Source: Myotis daubentonii (Eukaryota; Chordata; Mammalia; Chiroptera; Vespertilionidae). Taken from it: 64,000 bases of DNA. Made by a program: the position numbers and the translations under genes. The notes beneath the pieces were generated by a model, which made no database searches, had not been told where the DNA came from, and saw only the letters and a program-made list of their open reading frames with translations. Below, piece after piece: positions 46,966 to 57,359 of the stretch (positions are counted from its first letter, which is position 1; each line of letters starts with the position of its first letter). The stretch covers positions 40,017,796 through 40,081,795 of the forward strand of contig NC_081842.1 of NCBI RefSeq assembly GCF_963259705.1. Direction: 5' to 3'.

Positions 46966-47529
46966 TTAGTTTGATTTTTAAGTGTTACATACTACATGGT
47001 ACATACATACTTGGGATTCCTCATAGCTGAGCACGAGCATTTATTGTCTTGCACTATCACTGAGCTAAATAAACAAAAGATTTCAAATAGTTTTTAGAAC
47101 TGGAATCATCAGGGGCTAATAGGAACCTGAACTCTTTCTTCCCCTTCCAGGCCCAATTAGGTGGGTTGAACTCTCATTGTCCCCTGCCGCTGAAAACACA
47201 AATGAAAAAATACATAAAGCTAAGGTAATTAATTCTGCTTACTTGCTTTTTAGACTTTTAGTTACTTATTAACAGTAGAAGAAAAAGAAAATCTAAAAAT
47301 ACCATGAATAATTAGTTCACCATTTCCAATTATATAATACACTGCTAATATATTTTTGTAAAAAAATGAGAAAACAGTAATGGCATTTTGTAGTAGGTAC
47401 ATTATTGGAAAATAAAATAGTTTTTTTAAATTTTTATGTATTATATAAGACTAAATGGAAGATCAATTAACCAGTCTGCTCACGTAGGGGAGAAAGTCAT
47501 GCAAGTTAAAAAAAAAATGACAAAAAATA

Positions 47530-47765
47530 CCTAACATTTATTAAGTCTTACTACGAGATATTAGCTGTGCTAAGTGTTGTTATTTGATTTTCCCAAAACC
47601 CTATGAGGTAAACCCTACTTCCATTGTCTTCATTTTGTAGATGAGGAAACTTAGGCTTAAGGGAATAAAAGAAAATACTAAAATCCCAGAGCTAGTGAGT
47701 AGTAGAACAGAGATTTGAAGCCAGGCCTGTCAAACACCAAAGGCTGAACTCTTGATCCCCACACA
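47530..47765 (-). repeat. MIR SINE, nearly full length
   Basis: Reverse MIR: 'aacatttattaagtcttact', 'ccctatgaggtaaaccctac', 'ttcattttgtagatgaggaa', 'agagctagtgagtagtagaa', and 'gatttgaagccaggcc'. Confidence 0.85.
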
Positions 47766-48221
47766 TTCTGCTTCTCCATGGTTAATCCATTTCACATATG
47801 CCCCTTTCCTTTAGGGTAATGAGCTGGCAGTTACTTTGTACTTCTGTATAGGACTGGATTAAGTATGCATAAGCACCAAGGAATGCATTTTAAGAGGAGG
47901 GATAACTTGACAAGAAAAACTGCTGCAGATATGTTCTGCTATCTATTCGATGAGCAGATGGTGTACTTCTGAAAAATATCAGGATATACGAAGAAAACAT
48001 TTAAGCAATTGATGTTTACGTGGGTGCAGATTTTTGGCTACAGCAGGTGCCTGTTGCTTCCTGACATCTGCCATATTCCACTCTAAGTATATATATTTAA
48101 AAAAAAGATACAGCTGGCAAAATTGCCAAGATTGTGGCTTTGCATATCAATAAGCAGTACTTACCAGTCCTATAAGGCATCATTTAACCAAGGGCTCAAA
48201 GGTGAACTTATCTCTCAGGTA

Positions 48222-48452
48222 CAGTGGCACAACAGAAAGAACACAGACTTGGGATCAAATAAGCCTGAGTTCATAATCCTGGGCCTGCCATTTACATGCT
48301 GTGGAATCCTGAACATGTTGTTGACCTCACAGAGCTTAACTATTTTTATTCGGTAAAATGATACGGTATTGTCTAACATGCTGGTTGCTGTATGATTCAA
48401 ATAGGAATAAAGTACCTGATAAACAGTAGGCACTTAATAAATGCTAGAGTGT
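48222..48452 (+). repeat. MIR SINE, nearly full length
   Basis: Sense MIR: 'acagaaagaacacagacttg', 'ctgagttcataatcctggg', 'tgccatttacatgctgtgg', 'ggtaaaatgatacggtattg', and the 3' end 'cagtaggcacttaataaatg'. Confidence 0.85.
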
Positions 48453-48917
48453 TTTTAGATGAAATTATCTAAATTGGTCAACTTTGAGTAAACAGATTAC
48501 CTATGTGGGTGAGCCTTATCCCATCCGTTGAAGGCCTGAATAGATCAAAAAGGCCAGCCTCCCCCAGCAAGAAGGATTTTCTAGCAGGCTGCCTTCAGAC
48601 TGCATCTGTATCTCTGGCTCTCCTAAGTTTCCAGCCTGCTGGCCCACACTACAAATTTTGGACTCACCAGCCTCCATAATCCCATAAACCAATTCATTAT
48701 AATCTCTCTCCCTTTCTCTCTTTGTTGTATGTGTATGCATATATGTGTGTGTATGCATATATTATTATATACATACTAGGGGCCCGGTGCACGAAATTCG
48801 TGCACTGGGTGTGTGTGGGGAGGGGAGTGTCCCTCAGCCCAGCCTGCCCCCTCTCACATACTGGGAGCCCTCAGGCGTTGACCCCCATAACCCTCCAATC
48901 GCAGGATCGGCCCCTTG

Positions 48918-49410
48918 CCCAGGCCTGACGCCTCCGCCAGAGGTGTCAGGCTTGGACAGGGGACCCCCATCTCCCCCTGATCACTGGCTCTGGCCCCCGC
49001 CCAGGCCTGAGGCCTCTGGCCCAGGAATCATGCCTGGGCAGGGGACCCCCATCTCCCTCTGATCGCTTGCTCCACCCCCCGCCCAAGCCTGACGCCTCTG
49101 ACCCAGGCTTCAGGCCTGGGCAAGGGGACCATCATATCCCCCCAATCCCCGGCTCCGCCCCCCACCTAGGCCTGATGCCTTGGCCAGAGGAGTTGACCCT
49201 CATCACCCTCCGATCACCAATCACCGGATCGGCCCCTTGACCAGGCCTGAGGCCTCCGGCAGAGGTGTCAGGCCTGGGTAGGGGGCCCCCAGCTCCCCGT
49301 GTTGCAGGCTCCGCCCCTGCCCAGGCCTAACGCCTCTGGCCTAGGCGTCCGGCTTGGGCAGCAGGGACCCGCAGCAGCAGCGGCCCCGCGATCATGGGCT
49401 CCGCTTTAGG
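48918..49410 (-). repeat. GC-rich tandem array, about 80-bp units, in a Helitron
   Basis: About six diverged units opening with 'caggcctga(c/g)gcctc', each with 'gcctgggcaggggaccccc' and 'gatcactggctccgcccc'-type segments. Unit starts are near 48918, 49000, 49082, 49165, 49241 and 49319. The related Helitron at 62084 retains only one to two units. Confidence 0.88.
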
Positions 49411-49696
49411 CCCAGGCAAGGGACCCCTAGCTCCTGGGACTGCCAGCTTCGACCGTGCCCAGCTCCCATCACTGGCTCCACCCCTACTTCCTGGTATCAC
49501 TGGCCAGGGTGGAAAAGGCACCTGATTCTCCGATCATGGCTGGGGGGCAGGGCAAAGGCGGCCCAAGGGCCGCCTTTGCCCTGCCCCACAGCTCTTAGCT
49601 CCCCCCTGGGTTTCTGATCACTGTCAGTGGCTTCTTCCTGCTTTCCCTTTCGCCTCCCTGCATTGTGCCTACATATGCAAATTAACCGCCATCTTG

Positions 49697-49786
49697 TTGG
49701 CAGTTAACTGCCAATCATAGTTGGCAGTTAACTGCCAATCATAGTTGGCAGTTAACTGCCAATCATAGTTGGCAGTTAATTTGCAT
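49697..49786. repeat. 24-bp tandem repeat of a perfect palindrome
   Basis: The unit TTGGCAGTTAACTGCCAA plus TCATAG is repeated at 49697, 49721 and 49745, with a partial fourth copy at 49769. Each unit contains a perfect 18-bp palindrome centred on GTTAAC. It lies inside the 5' part of the Helitron. Confidence 0.97.
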
Positions 49787-49861
49787 ATAGCCCTGATTAG
49801 CCAATGAAAAGGGTATCGTCGTACGCCAATTACCATTTTTCTCTTTTATTAGATAGGAGGA

Positions 49862-50332
49862 CTAGTGCCCCACTGCACAGATTCATGCACACCGAAAGGA
49901 AATTAACTAGAAGGTGGCTGGTAGGGCAGGACTGGGCAAGATGGGCCGAACACGCCCTGGAGCCAACCTCCTGTTGTCCCTCCCTGGCTGGCCACATCTG
50001 GGACAGTGCCATGGCTTGAAGGGCATCTGCAGAGTGAGCGGGGTCCCTCTGGCAGGTGGGGTCCCTCGGCCTGGCCTGCGGGAATTGTGCCAAAACCACT
50101 CTTGGATATCCCCCAAGGGGACCCAGATTGTGAGAGGGCAGTTCTCAGGTGATGCACCCTGGAATCAGGCTCCCTTCTCTCTGGTTCTGGGGTTCATCAC
50201 CTGAGAACCGCCACTGCCAAATCACTGCAACTTGGCAACTCCTGCATTGAGCGCCTGCCCCCTGGTGGTCATTGAGCATTATAGCTACTGGTTGGACAGT
50301 CGGATGGTCACTTAGCCTTTTATATATATAGA
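49862..50332 (-). mobile_element. Helitron (HeliBat type), upstream member of a pair
   Basis: 471 bp. On the minus strand it starts TCTATATATATAAAAGGC after a host A (plus T at 50333) and ends with a decayed hairpin and GGGGCACTAG at 49862, directly followed by the TCC of the neighbouring Helitron. It belongs to the same subfamily as 19427-20019. It carries CTGCCCCCTGGTGG at 50255-50268, an exact CTCF-core-like word on the minus strand. Confidence 0.93.
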
Positions 50333-51185
50333 TATACACACATATATATACACATTTACATATATACACATCAATATATATGTATCTCCATGTGTGTATG
50401 CATACACACAAAAACTCACACCACACACACATACTATTGTTCTATTTCTCTGTAGAATCCTAAGTGTTCCTTAATTGTCTGATGAAACAGAACAAAATAA
50501 TTTTAGATCTAGTGAGTTGGAGGGTAGGATTGGGCCTTTAGGTCGAACAGGCTTGGCACTGAAGAAGAAATAGAGAGAGTTGGGCCTGAGATATGATTGT
50601 TCCTTTTGTAGTATAATATTTCCAAATCTCAATTTGTGATGTAAACATTGCCCAAAGGAGAAAGGGGATTCTCTGAAACAATGGCCCATTGAGTGGTAAG
50701 GGATGTTCCAAGGCATAGCTCTGTATGTGGGAAAGACTGGAGGCCCCCTTAAAGGTCAACTCTCAGAGAAAGTCTAGGAGCTCAGAGAGATCCCCATTGT
50801 GCATGCTTATAAAGCCAATGATCATAAGTCTAAGGGCATTTACCAGAAGGCTATAGGTCCCAAGGTCTGCTAGATGAATAAAGCCTGAGAGTAGACTTCC
50901 TAATGTCTCGAGTAAAGTCCATTTTCCTCTTATCCCGACTTTCCAGGGAAAAACTCTAAGGGAATTCAGATCACTGAGATAATGCCTCTGCCAAAATATT
51001 TAATTAGTTCAGAACCGTATTTTTTCCCTCTAACTAACTGGTTGTATATCCATGCAGTAAATGAATGTCCATTCATGGATCAGCACATCAAATTTTTAAA
51101 AATCACTCTTAGTTGTTTTGGGACTAAGTTGATTAGTATTGTATACAACAGTTCATTGTTAGGCAGTTGTAAACAAGAATATTAT

Positions 51186-51604
51186 TAGTCAAGGAGGTTT
51201 TTCAGAGAAACAGAACCAAAAGTATGTGTGGTGTACACAAGCACACACACACACACACACACACACACAGATATTAATTTATTATAAAGAATTGGCTCAG
51301 GAAATTATGGAGGCTAAAGTCCCATGATTTACCATTTATAAGCTGGAGAAATAGATAAGAGAGTTGGTTCAATCCAAATCCAAAGGCCTAAGAACCAGGG
51401 GAGCCTATGATGAAAGCCTCAGACCAAAGACAGGGGAAGACCCATGTCCCAGCTCAAGTAGTCAGAAGAAAAAGGAAATCCTTCCTCTGCTGTTTTGTTC
51501 TATTCAAGCTCTCAATGGATTGGATAATACCCATTCACATTGGGAGTACAATCTAATTTACTCAGTATACTGATTCCAATGCTAACCTCATCCAGAAACA
51601 TTCT
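51186..51604 (+). mobile_element. MLT2-type LTR (ERV-L), left part
   Basis: Decayed LTR: 'gtttttcagagaaacagaac', a (CA)n run at 51241-51269, 'aagaattggctcaggaaatt', 'aagcctcag' block, 'gttctattcaagctctcaat', ending at the HAL1 insertion site. It continues at 53538-53619 ('aatgtttagccaaatgcttg', 'tcaagttgacataaaattaa'). Confidence 0.75.
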
Positions 51605-53524
51605 TTTTGTTTTGTTTTATTTTGTTTTGTTGTTGTTTTTTTAATTAAATCTTTATTGTTCAGATTATTACATTTGTTCCTCTTTTTTCCCCCCATAACT
51701 CCTCCCCTCCTCACAGTTCCCACCTCACCATCCACCCTCACTCCCCACCCACTGTCCTCATCCATAGGTGCACGATTTTTGTCCAGTCTCTTCCTGCATC
51801 TCCCACACCCCTTTCCCCCCCAAGATTAGTCAGTCCATTCCCTTTCTATGTCCCTGATTCTATTATGATCACCAGATTATTTATTCACTTGATTCTTAGC
51901 TTCACTTGTTGATAGATGCATGTTTGTTGTTCATAATTTGTATCTTTACCTTTTTCTTCTTCTTCCTCTTCTTAAAGGATACCTTTCAGCATTTCATATA
52001 ATACTGGTTTGGTGGTGATGAACTCCTTTAGCTTTTCCTTATCTGTGAAGCTCTTTATCTGACCTTCAGTTCTGAATGATAGCTTTGCTGGATAAAGTAA
52101 TCTTGGTTGTAGGCTCTTGGTATTCATCACTTTGAATATTTCTTGCCATTCCCTTCTGGCCTGCAAAGTTTCTGTTGAGAAATCAGCTGACAGTCGTATG
52201 GGTACTCCCTTGTAGGTAACTGACTGTCTTTCTCTTGCTGCTCTTAAGATTCTCTCTTTGTCTTTTGCTCTTGGCATTTTAATTATGATGTGTCTTGGTG
52301 TGGTCCTCTTTGGATTCCTTTTGTTTGGGGTTCTCCGTGCTTCCTGGACTTGTAAGTCTATTTCTTTCACCAGGTAGGGGAAGTTTTCTGTCATTATTTC
52401 TTCAAATAGGTCTTCAATATCTTGCTCTCTCTCATCTTCTGGCACCCCTATAATTCTGATGTTGGTACGCTTGAAGCTGTCCCAGAGGCTCCTTACACTA
52501 TCTTCGTATTTTCGGATTCTTTTTTCATTTTGCTTTTCCGGTTGGGTGTTTTTTGCTTCTTCGCATTTCAAATCTTTGCCTTGATTCTTGCGGTCCTCTG
52601 GTCTGCTGTTGGGAGTCTGTATAATATTTGTTATTTCAGTCCATGTATGTTTAATTTCTAGTTGATTCTTTATCATAACATTGAGGGTCTCATTAGATTT
52701 GTTGAGGATCTCAGTAACTTTATCGGCGGCTTCTAGACAGTTCTTGAGAGACCTTAAAAGTGTGGTTCTGAACTGAATATCCTCCATTGACAGTTTTGTC
52801 CTGTTTCTTTGTCTCCGCATTTTTTATGCTTTCTTGGTGCACCCCCTAGTGGTCTCTGTGTGCAATCTTCCTGTAGTTAAGCCTTGATTGTTGTAGTTAA
52901 TACTAGGGGGATTTGACCTCCAGGCCAACTGACTGTGAGAATCAGCTGTGTCTGCAGTGGGAAAACTTCTGTCCTCTAGGGAGGTGCTAATCTAGCCTTT
53001 GCCTGAGGCTATCTGGCAAACGCAGGGCTTGGGCGGGGCGGGTGGGTCGCTCGGGATCAACAGGGTGGGCCGGAGTGAGCAGTTATGGTGGCTCTCAGTT
53101 CTGTCCCTAGGGGTTCTGCCTCTCTGAGTCCCAGCAACTGCTGCAAACCTCGGAGAGAAAGCTGCCTTCGAGTTCCGACCGAAGCCAGACAGTCCCGCTT
53201 CTCCCGTTTGAGTCTGGGTCCCTAGAGACTCGCCCGGATATGGAGCTCAGAATCTGAGACTCCCTCCCGATTGAAAACACCAACCGCGCCCTCCGCCGCC
53301 AGCCCGCTCCACATGCACTCCGTACCTGAGTATTTCACTTCCGCATTGCGCCTCCTCTGAGTCTGGGTATGATATTCTTTCCTCCTAGTTGTAGAATTTC
53401 CACTCAGCCAGCCTTCCTGTGGTTCTGGATGATGTCCGTTCCGTCTTTTACGTGTATTTTGATTTGGTTGTTCAAGGCAGCAATCTCCAGCATTAACCAA
53501 TGCCGCCATCTTGGTTTCTCCCAC
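51605..53524 (-). mobile_element. Complete HAL1-like ORF1-only retrotransposon, intact ORF1
   Basis: 1,920 bp flanked by a perfect 13-bp TSD, CCAGAAACATTCT (51592-51604; 53525-53537). On the minus strand the 5' end reads gtgggagaaaccaagatggc, a GC-rich L1-type 5' UTR (53524-52821). It is followed by one 282-codon ORF, a 367-bp 3' UTR of its own (not the L1 3' end of the 13.5-kb copy), an AATAAA signal (plus TTTATT 51652-51657) and an AAAC/AAAT-rich tail. EN and RT are absent. A complete 5' end and a TSD show it moved as a finished unit, presumably with ORF2 protein from L1. It split an MLT2 LTR. Confidence 0.92.
51972..52820 (-). CDS. HAL1/L1 ORF1 protein, intact, 282 aa
   Basis: Predicted L1-type RNA-binding chaperone, which forms trimers on its RNA in cytoplasmic RNPs. 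The ATG (52820) lies in aaaaaaATGcgg, the same start context as the other copies. Residues 1-115 form a hydrophilic, probably coiled-coil N-terminus, shorter than in typical 330-370-residue L1 ORF1p. The RRM spans about 118-197 ([41 protein letters not shown]). The C-terminal domain spans about 200-282 ([43 protein letters not shown]). There are no stops or shifts over 849 bp, although the element has no ORF2. Either the insertion is young or it derives from a source whose ORF1 was conserved. Confidence 0.88.
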   Translation of the reverse strand: MRRQRNRTKLSMEDIQFRTTLLRSLKNCLEAADKVTEILNKSNETLNVMIKNQLEIKHTWTEITNIIQTPNSRPEDRKNQGKDLKCEEAKNTQPEKQNEKRIRKYEDSVRSLWDSFKRTNIRIIGVPEDEREQDIEDLFEEIMTENFPYLVKEIDLQVQEARRTPNKRNPKRTTPRHIIIKMPRAKDKERILRAARERQSVTYKGVPIRLSADFSTETLQARREWQEIFKVMNTKSLQPRLLYPAKLSFRTEGQIKSFTDKEKLKEFITTKPVLYEMLKGIL

Positions 53525-53734
53525 CCAGAAACATTCTCAAACACTTCCAGCAATAATGTTTAGCCAAATGCTTGGGCACCTCATGATCCAGTCAAGTTGA
53601 CATAAAATTAATCATTACAAAGAGTTTTGGTCACTATTCTGGGGATCTTATTTCTAAGACCTTTTTAAGAAAAGTTGTAACATTGAGAATCAGTGATGCT
53701 GTAAAAGAGAGTCATTTAAATTGTTAGGGGTCAG

Positions 53735-54055
53735 GAGTCAGCATAGTTTTTCTGTAAAAGTACAGACAGTAATATTTTAGGCTTTGCAGATCATAAGGTC
53801 TCTGTCACAGCTGCTCAACTCTGCCTTTGTAGCGCAAAAGCATCCGCAGACAATACATGAAAGAAAAAGCATGGCTGCATCCCAATTAACCTTTATTCAT
53901 GAACACTGAAATTTGAATTTTACATAATTTACACCTCACAAAAAATGTTTTTCTCTTTTTATTTATTTTTCAACCATTTAAAAATGCAAAAACTATCCTT
54001 AGCTCACTGGCCATACAAAAACAGGTTGCAATTTACTCATTCTTGGTCTAGGCAG
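53735..54055 (+). mobile_element. Ancient DNA transposon fossil (hAT-like)
   Basis: Recognisable series 'ttttctgtaaaagtacagac', 'taatattttaggctttgcag', 'aaggtctctgtcacagctgc', 'caactctgcctttgtagcgc', 'agacaatacatgaaagaaa', known to me from a common old mammalian hAT-type non-autonomous element. I cannot fix the exact family name. Confidence 0.6.
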
Positions 54056-54416
54056 GTAATTCTTAAACTGTGGTCTTTGATACCTTGGGAGTTGCAAGGT
54101 TCCCTCCTGACAGTATCCAGTTAAAATAGTGAGTACCTTCTTTAGTTGTATGGGCTGAATAAATGACATGAAATGTCGTCAGCTAACTGTTATGTACACA
54201 TGAGGCTACTTACTAGTAACCTACTAAATGATTTATTAAGCATTTCTTAAATGTCATTATAAAAACAAAAACTCATTTTAATTGATGCATAAAAGTCATT
54301 TGACAAAATCCAACACCATTTCCTGGTAAAAACTCTCAGCAAAGTGGGAATTGAAAGATCATACCCCAACATAATAAAAGCCTTATATAACAAACCTACA
54401 GCCAACATCATACTCA

Positions 54417-54845
54417 ATGGGCAAAAAACTAAAACCATTTCCCCTAAGAACAGGAACAAGACAGGGATGCCCACTTTCCCCACTCCTGTTTGACATAGTA
54501 CTGGAAGTGCTAGCTACAGCAATCAGACAAGAAGAAGAAATAAAAGGCATCCAAATTGAAAAAGAACAAGTAAAATTGTCATTATTCGCAGATGACATGA
54601 TATTGTACATAGAAAACCCTAAAGACTCTATCAAAAAACTACCAGAATTAATAAATGAATTCTGCAATGTAGTAGAATACAAAATTAACACCCAGAAACC
54701 TATGGCTTTTTATACACCAATAATGAACCCACAAAAAGAGATATTTAAAAAAACAATCCCATTTACCATTGCAACAAAAAAAATTAAGATACCTAGGAAT
54801 AAGTTTAACCAAGGAGGTAAAGGACCTATATTCAGAAAATTATAG
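54417..54845 (+). pseudogene. L1 ORF2 RT fragment with FADD box
   Basis: A 142-codon frame from the RT palm: '[20 protein letters not shown]', the catalytic '[13 protein letters not shown]', then '[13 protein letters not shown]'. Compared with the 44.1-kb copy, the second catalytic Asp is intact. The fragment lacks the endonuclease, fingers and C-terminal continuity (frame lost in the A-run near 54775), so it is non-functional. Confidence 0.85.
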
Positions 54846-55011
54846 GATGCTGAAAAAAGAGACAGAGGAAGACAAAAACAAATGGAAGAATAACCCATGT
54901 GCATGGATTGGTAGAATCAACATCATTAAAATGTCCATACTATCCAAAGCAATCTACAGATTCAATGCAATCCACATTAAAATACCAATGGCATACTTCA
55001 AAAACCTAGAA

Positions 55012-55744
55012 CAGGGGTGGGCAACCCCTGGCACGCATGCCAAACATGGCACACCAGTAACTTTTGCTGGCACAGGAAACCTTCTCTTATAATCTTCCAT
55101 TTACAATTTTTTTCTTAATATCGACTTTTTAATTTTTCAGATAAATTCAGTGTAGGTCCACCTTAGATAAATAAATAATTTTACATAACAGGTTATCTTA
55201 AAGACCATAGACATGGATTGACGAGAGAGGGGAAGAGCAATTTCTATGCCTCTGCCTTAACTCTCCCTGCCTTCCTAGATCCAACCAGTGTTTTGGTTTC
55301 ATCCACATACACTTGTGAATCTTTGTTCTCAGTGATGAATTTTTTTAAGTCTTGTAATAGAAGTAGCCTGACGGATGAAAGTACTAGCTCGTGCATATCT
55401 CTGAAGGTCACGAAATATAAACCTGATGTAAAATCTCTGCCATCAGTGATGCAGCAGCAAAAGTCCCACTGATAATATCAAACAGAGTCATAAAGTTTTC
55501 TGTCGGACTATCAGTGTGCAGGTATACATTAAAAAATAAATGTATTTTTCATCATCATATACTGTGTTTTTGTCACTCAAATGAATTTTATTATTTCTTC
55601 AAGGTTCTTCACATACATACACCTTAAGAGATACCAAGTAGGCGTAACATGTTCTCAAAAAATTAGGGTTGGCATGCAGAAGAATTTTGAGTCAGAGATT
55701 TTGCTGGTTTTGGCACGCACTCACAAAAAGGTTGCCCACCCCTG
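55012..55744 (+). mobile_element. hAT element with transposase remnant, inside the L1
   Basis: 733 bp with TIRs CAGGGGTGGGCAACC / GGTTGCCCACCCCTG and a perfect 8-bp TSD, ACCTAGAA (55004-55011; 55745-55752). The interior retains the 3' part of a hAT transposase, so it is an internal-deletion derivative. The host L1 continues immediately after the TSD (caagttctccaaaaattcat). Confidence 0.94.
55218..55472 (+). pseudogene. hAT transposase C-terminal remnant
   Basis: An 84-codon frame. From about residue 16 it shows the hAT C-terminal dimerisation region: 'SVLVSSTYTCESLFSVMNFF', 'KSCNRSSLTDESTSSC', 'LKVTKYKPDVKSL'. The 'T(Y)xCESLFSxMN' block is the conserved signature of hAT transposases. The BED zinc finger and the catalytic DDE residues are lost, and the start Met is incidental. 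Confidence 0.85.
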
Positions 55745-57359
55745 ACCTAGAACAAGTTCTCCAAAAATTCATCTGGAATAAAAAAAAAAAAAGACGCTGA
55801 ATAGTTGCAGCAATCTTGAGAAAGAAGAACAACATTGGAGGGATCACAATACCAGATACCAAGCAATACTACAAAGCCACGGTTCTCAAAACTGCCTGGT
55901 ACTGGCACAAGAAAAGACATATAAACCAATGGAACAGAATAGAGAGCCCAGAAATCGGCCCAAGCCATTATGCTCAATTAATATTTGACAAAGGAGGCAA
56001 GAGCATACAATGGAGTCAATACAGTCTCTTCAATAAATGGTGCTGGGAAAATTGGTCAGATACATGCAAAAAAAAAAATGAAACTAGACCACCAATTTAT
56101 GTCATATACAAAAATAAACTCAAAATGGATAAAGGACTTAAATGTAAGAGGGAAAACCATAAAAATCTTAGAAGAAGCCATAGGCAGCAAAATAGCAAAC
56201 ATTTGTCTTAGCAATATCTTTACCAATACAGCTCCTAGGGCAATGTAAACTAAGGAGAAAATAAACAAATGGGACTTCATCAAAATAAAAAGCTTCTGCA
56301 CAGTGAAAGAAACCATCAACAAAACAACAAGAAAGCCCACTGCATGGGAGAACATATTTGCCAATGTTATCTCCGATAAGGGTTTAATCTCCAAAATTTA
56401 TAGGGAACTCATACAACTTAACAAAAGGAAGATAAACAATGCAATCAAAAAGTGGGCAAAAGACCTAAATAGACACTTTTTGAAAGAAGACATTCAGAAG
56501 GCCAAGAGACATATGAAAACATGCTCAAAGTCATTAATAATCCAAGAAATGCAAATCAAAACAACAAAAGTACCATCTCACATCTGTCAGAATGGCTATC
56601 ATCAACAGATCAACAAATGACAAGTGCTGGGGAGGATGCAGAGCAAAAGGAATCCTCTTGCACTGCTGGTAGGAATGCAGACTGGTGCAGCCACTGTGGA
56701 AAACAATATGGAGTTTCCTCAAAAAATTAAAAATGGAACTTCCATTTGACCCAGTAATCCCACTTCTAGGAATATATCCAAAAAAAAAACAAAACAAAAC
56801 AAACAGAAACACCAATCAGAAAGGATATATGCACCCCTATGTTCATAGCAGTACAATTTACAATAGCTAAGATTTGGAAACAGCCTAAGTGCCCATCAGC
56901 AGATGAGTGGATTAGAAAACTGTGGTACATCTATACACAATGGAATACTACGCTGCTATAAAAAAGAAGGAATTCTTACCATTTGCAGCAGCATGGATGG
57001 AACTGGAGAGCATTATGCTAAGTGAAATAAGCCAGTCAGAGAAAGATAAATATCACATGATCTCACTCATTTGTGGAATATAATGAACAAAATAAACTGA
57101 TGAACAAACATAAAAATAGAACCAGAGTCATAGAAGCATCAAACAGACTGTCCAACCTATGACAGAAAGCTGGGGGGGGGAGGGGGTAGGTGGGGAGAGG
57201 GGGCATGTGAAAGGATAAAAGATCAACCAAAGTACTTGTATACATGCATATGAGCATAACCAATAGACACAGATGTGGGGGGGGGGGCCCGGGAGTGGTC
57301 AATGGGGGAAAAAGGAGACTTATGTAATACTTTAAACAATAAAGATTTTAAATTTAAAA

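Larger units (their letters stand above)
48776..49861 (-). mobile_element. Large Helitron (HeliBat type), downstream member of a pair
   Basis: About 1.09 kb. On the minus strand it begins TCCTCCTATCTAATAAAAG and ends with the perfect hairpin GTGCACGAATTTCGTGCAC, then CGGGCCCCTAG|T. Near its 5' end is a cluster of perfect 18-bp palindromes (49697-49786), then 'aatttgcatatgtaggcac'. The remainder is a GC-rich array of about 80-bp tandem units. The 660-bp copy at 62084 is closely similar at both ends but lacks much of the array. Non-coding, and the long open frames follow the repeat. Confidence 0.94.
54262..57359 (+). mobile_element. 5'-truncated L1, split by a hAT element
   Basis: About 2.36 kb of L1 excluding the hAT. 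It starts inside the RT (aaaatccaacaccatttcc; [14 protein letters not shown]), keeps FADD (54585-54596) and the ORF2 C-terminus in several frames, and ends with a G-rich 3' UTR, AATAAA (about 57341) and an AT-rich tail. A TSD is not clear. The left border near 54262 is judged from where similarity to the L1 at 43.8 kb begins. Confidence 0.88.
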
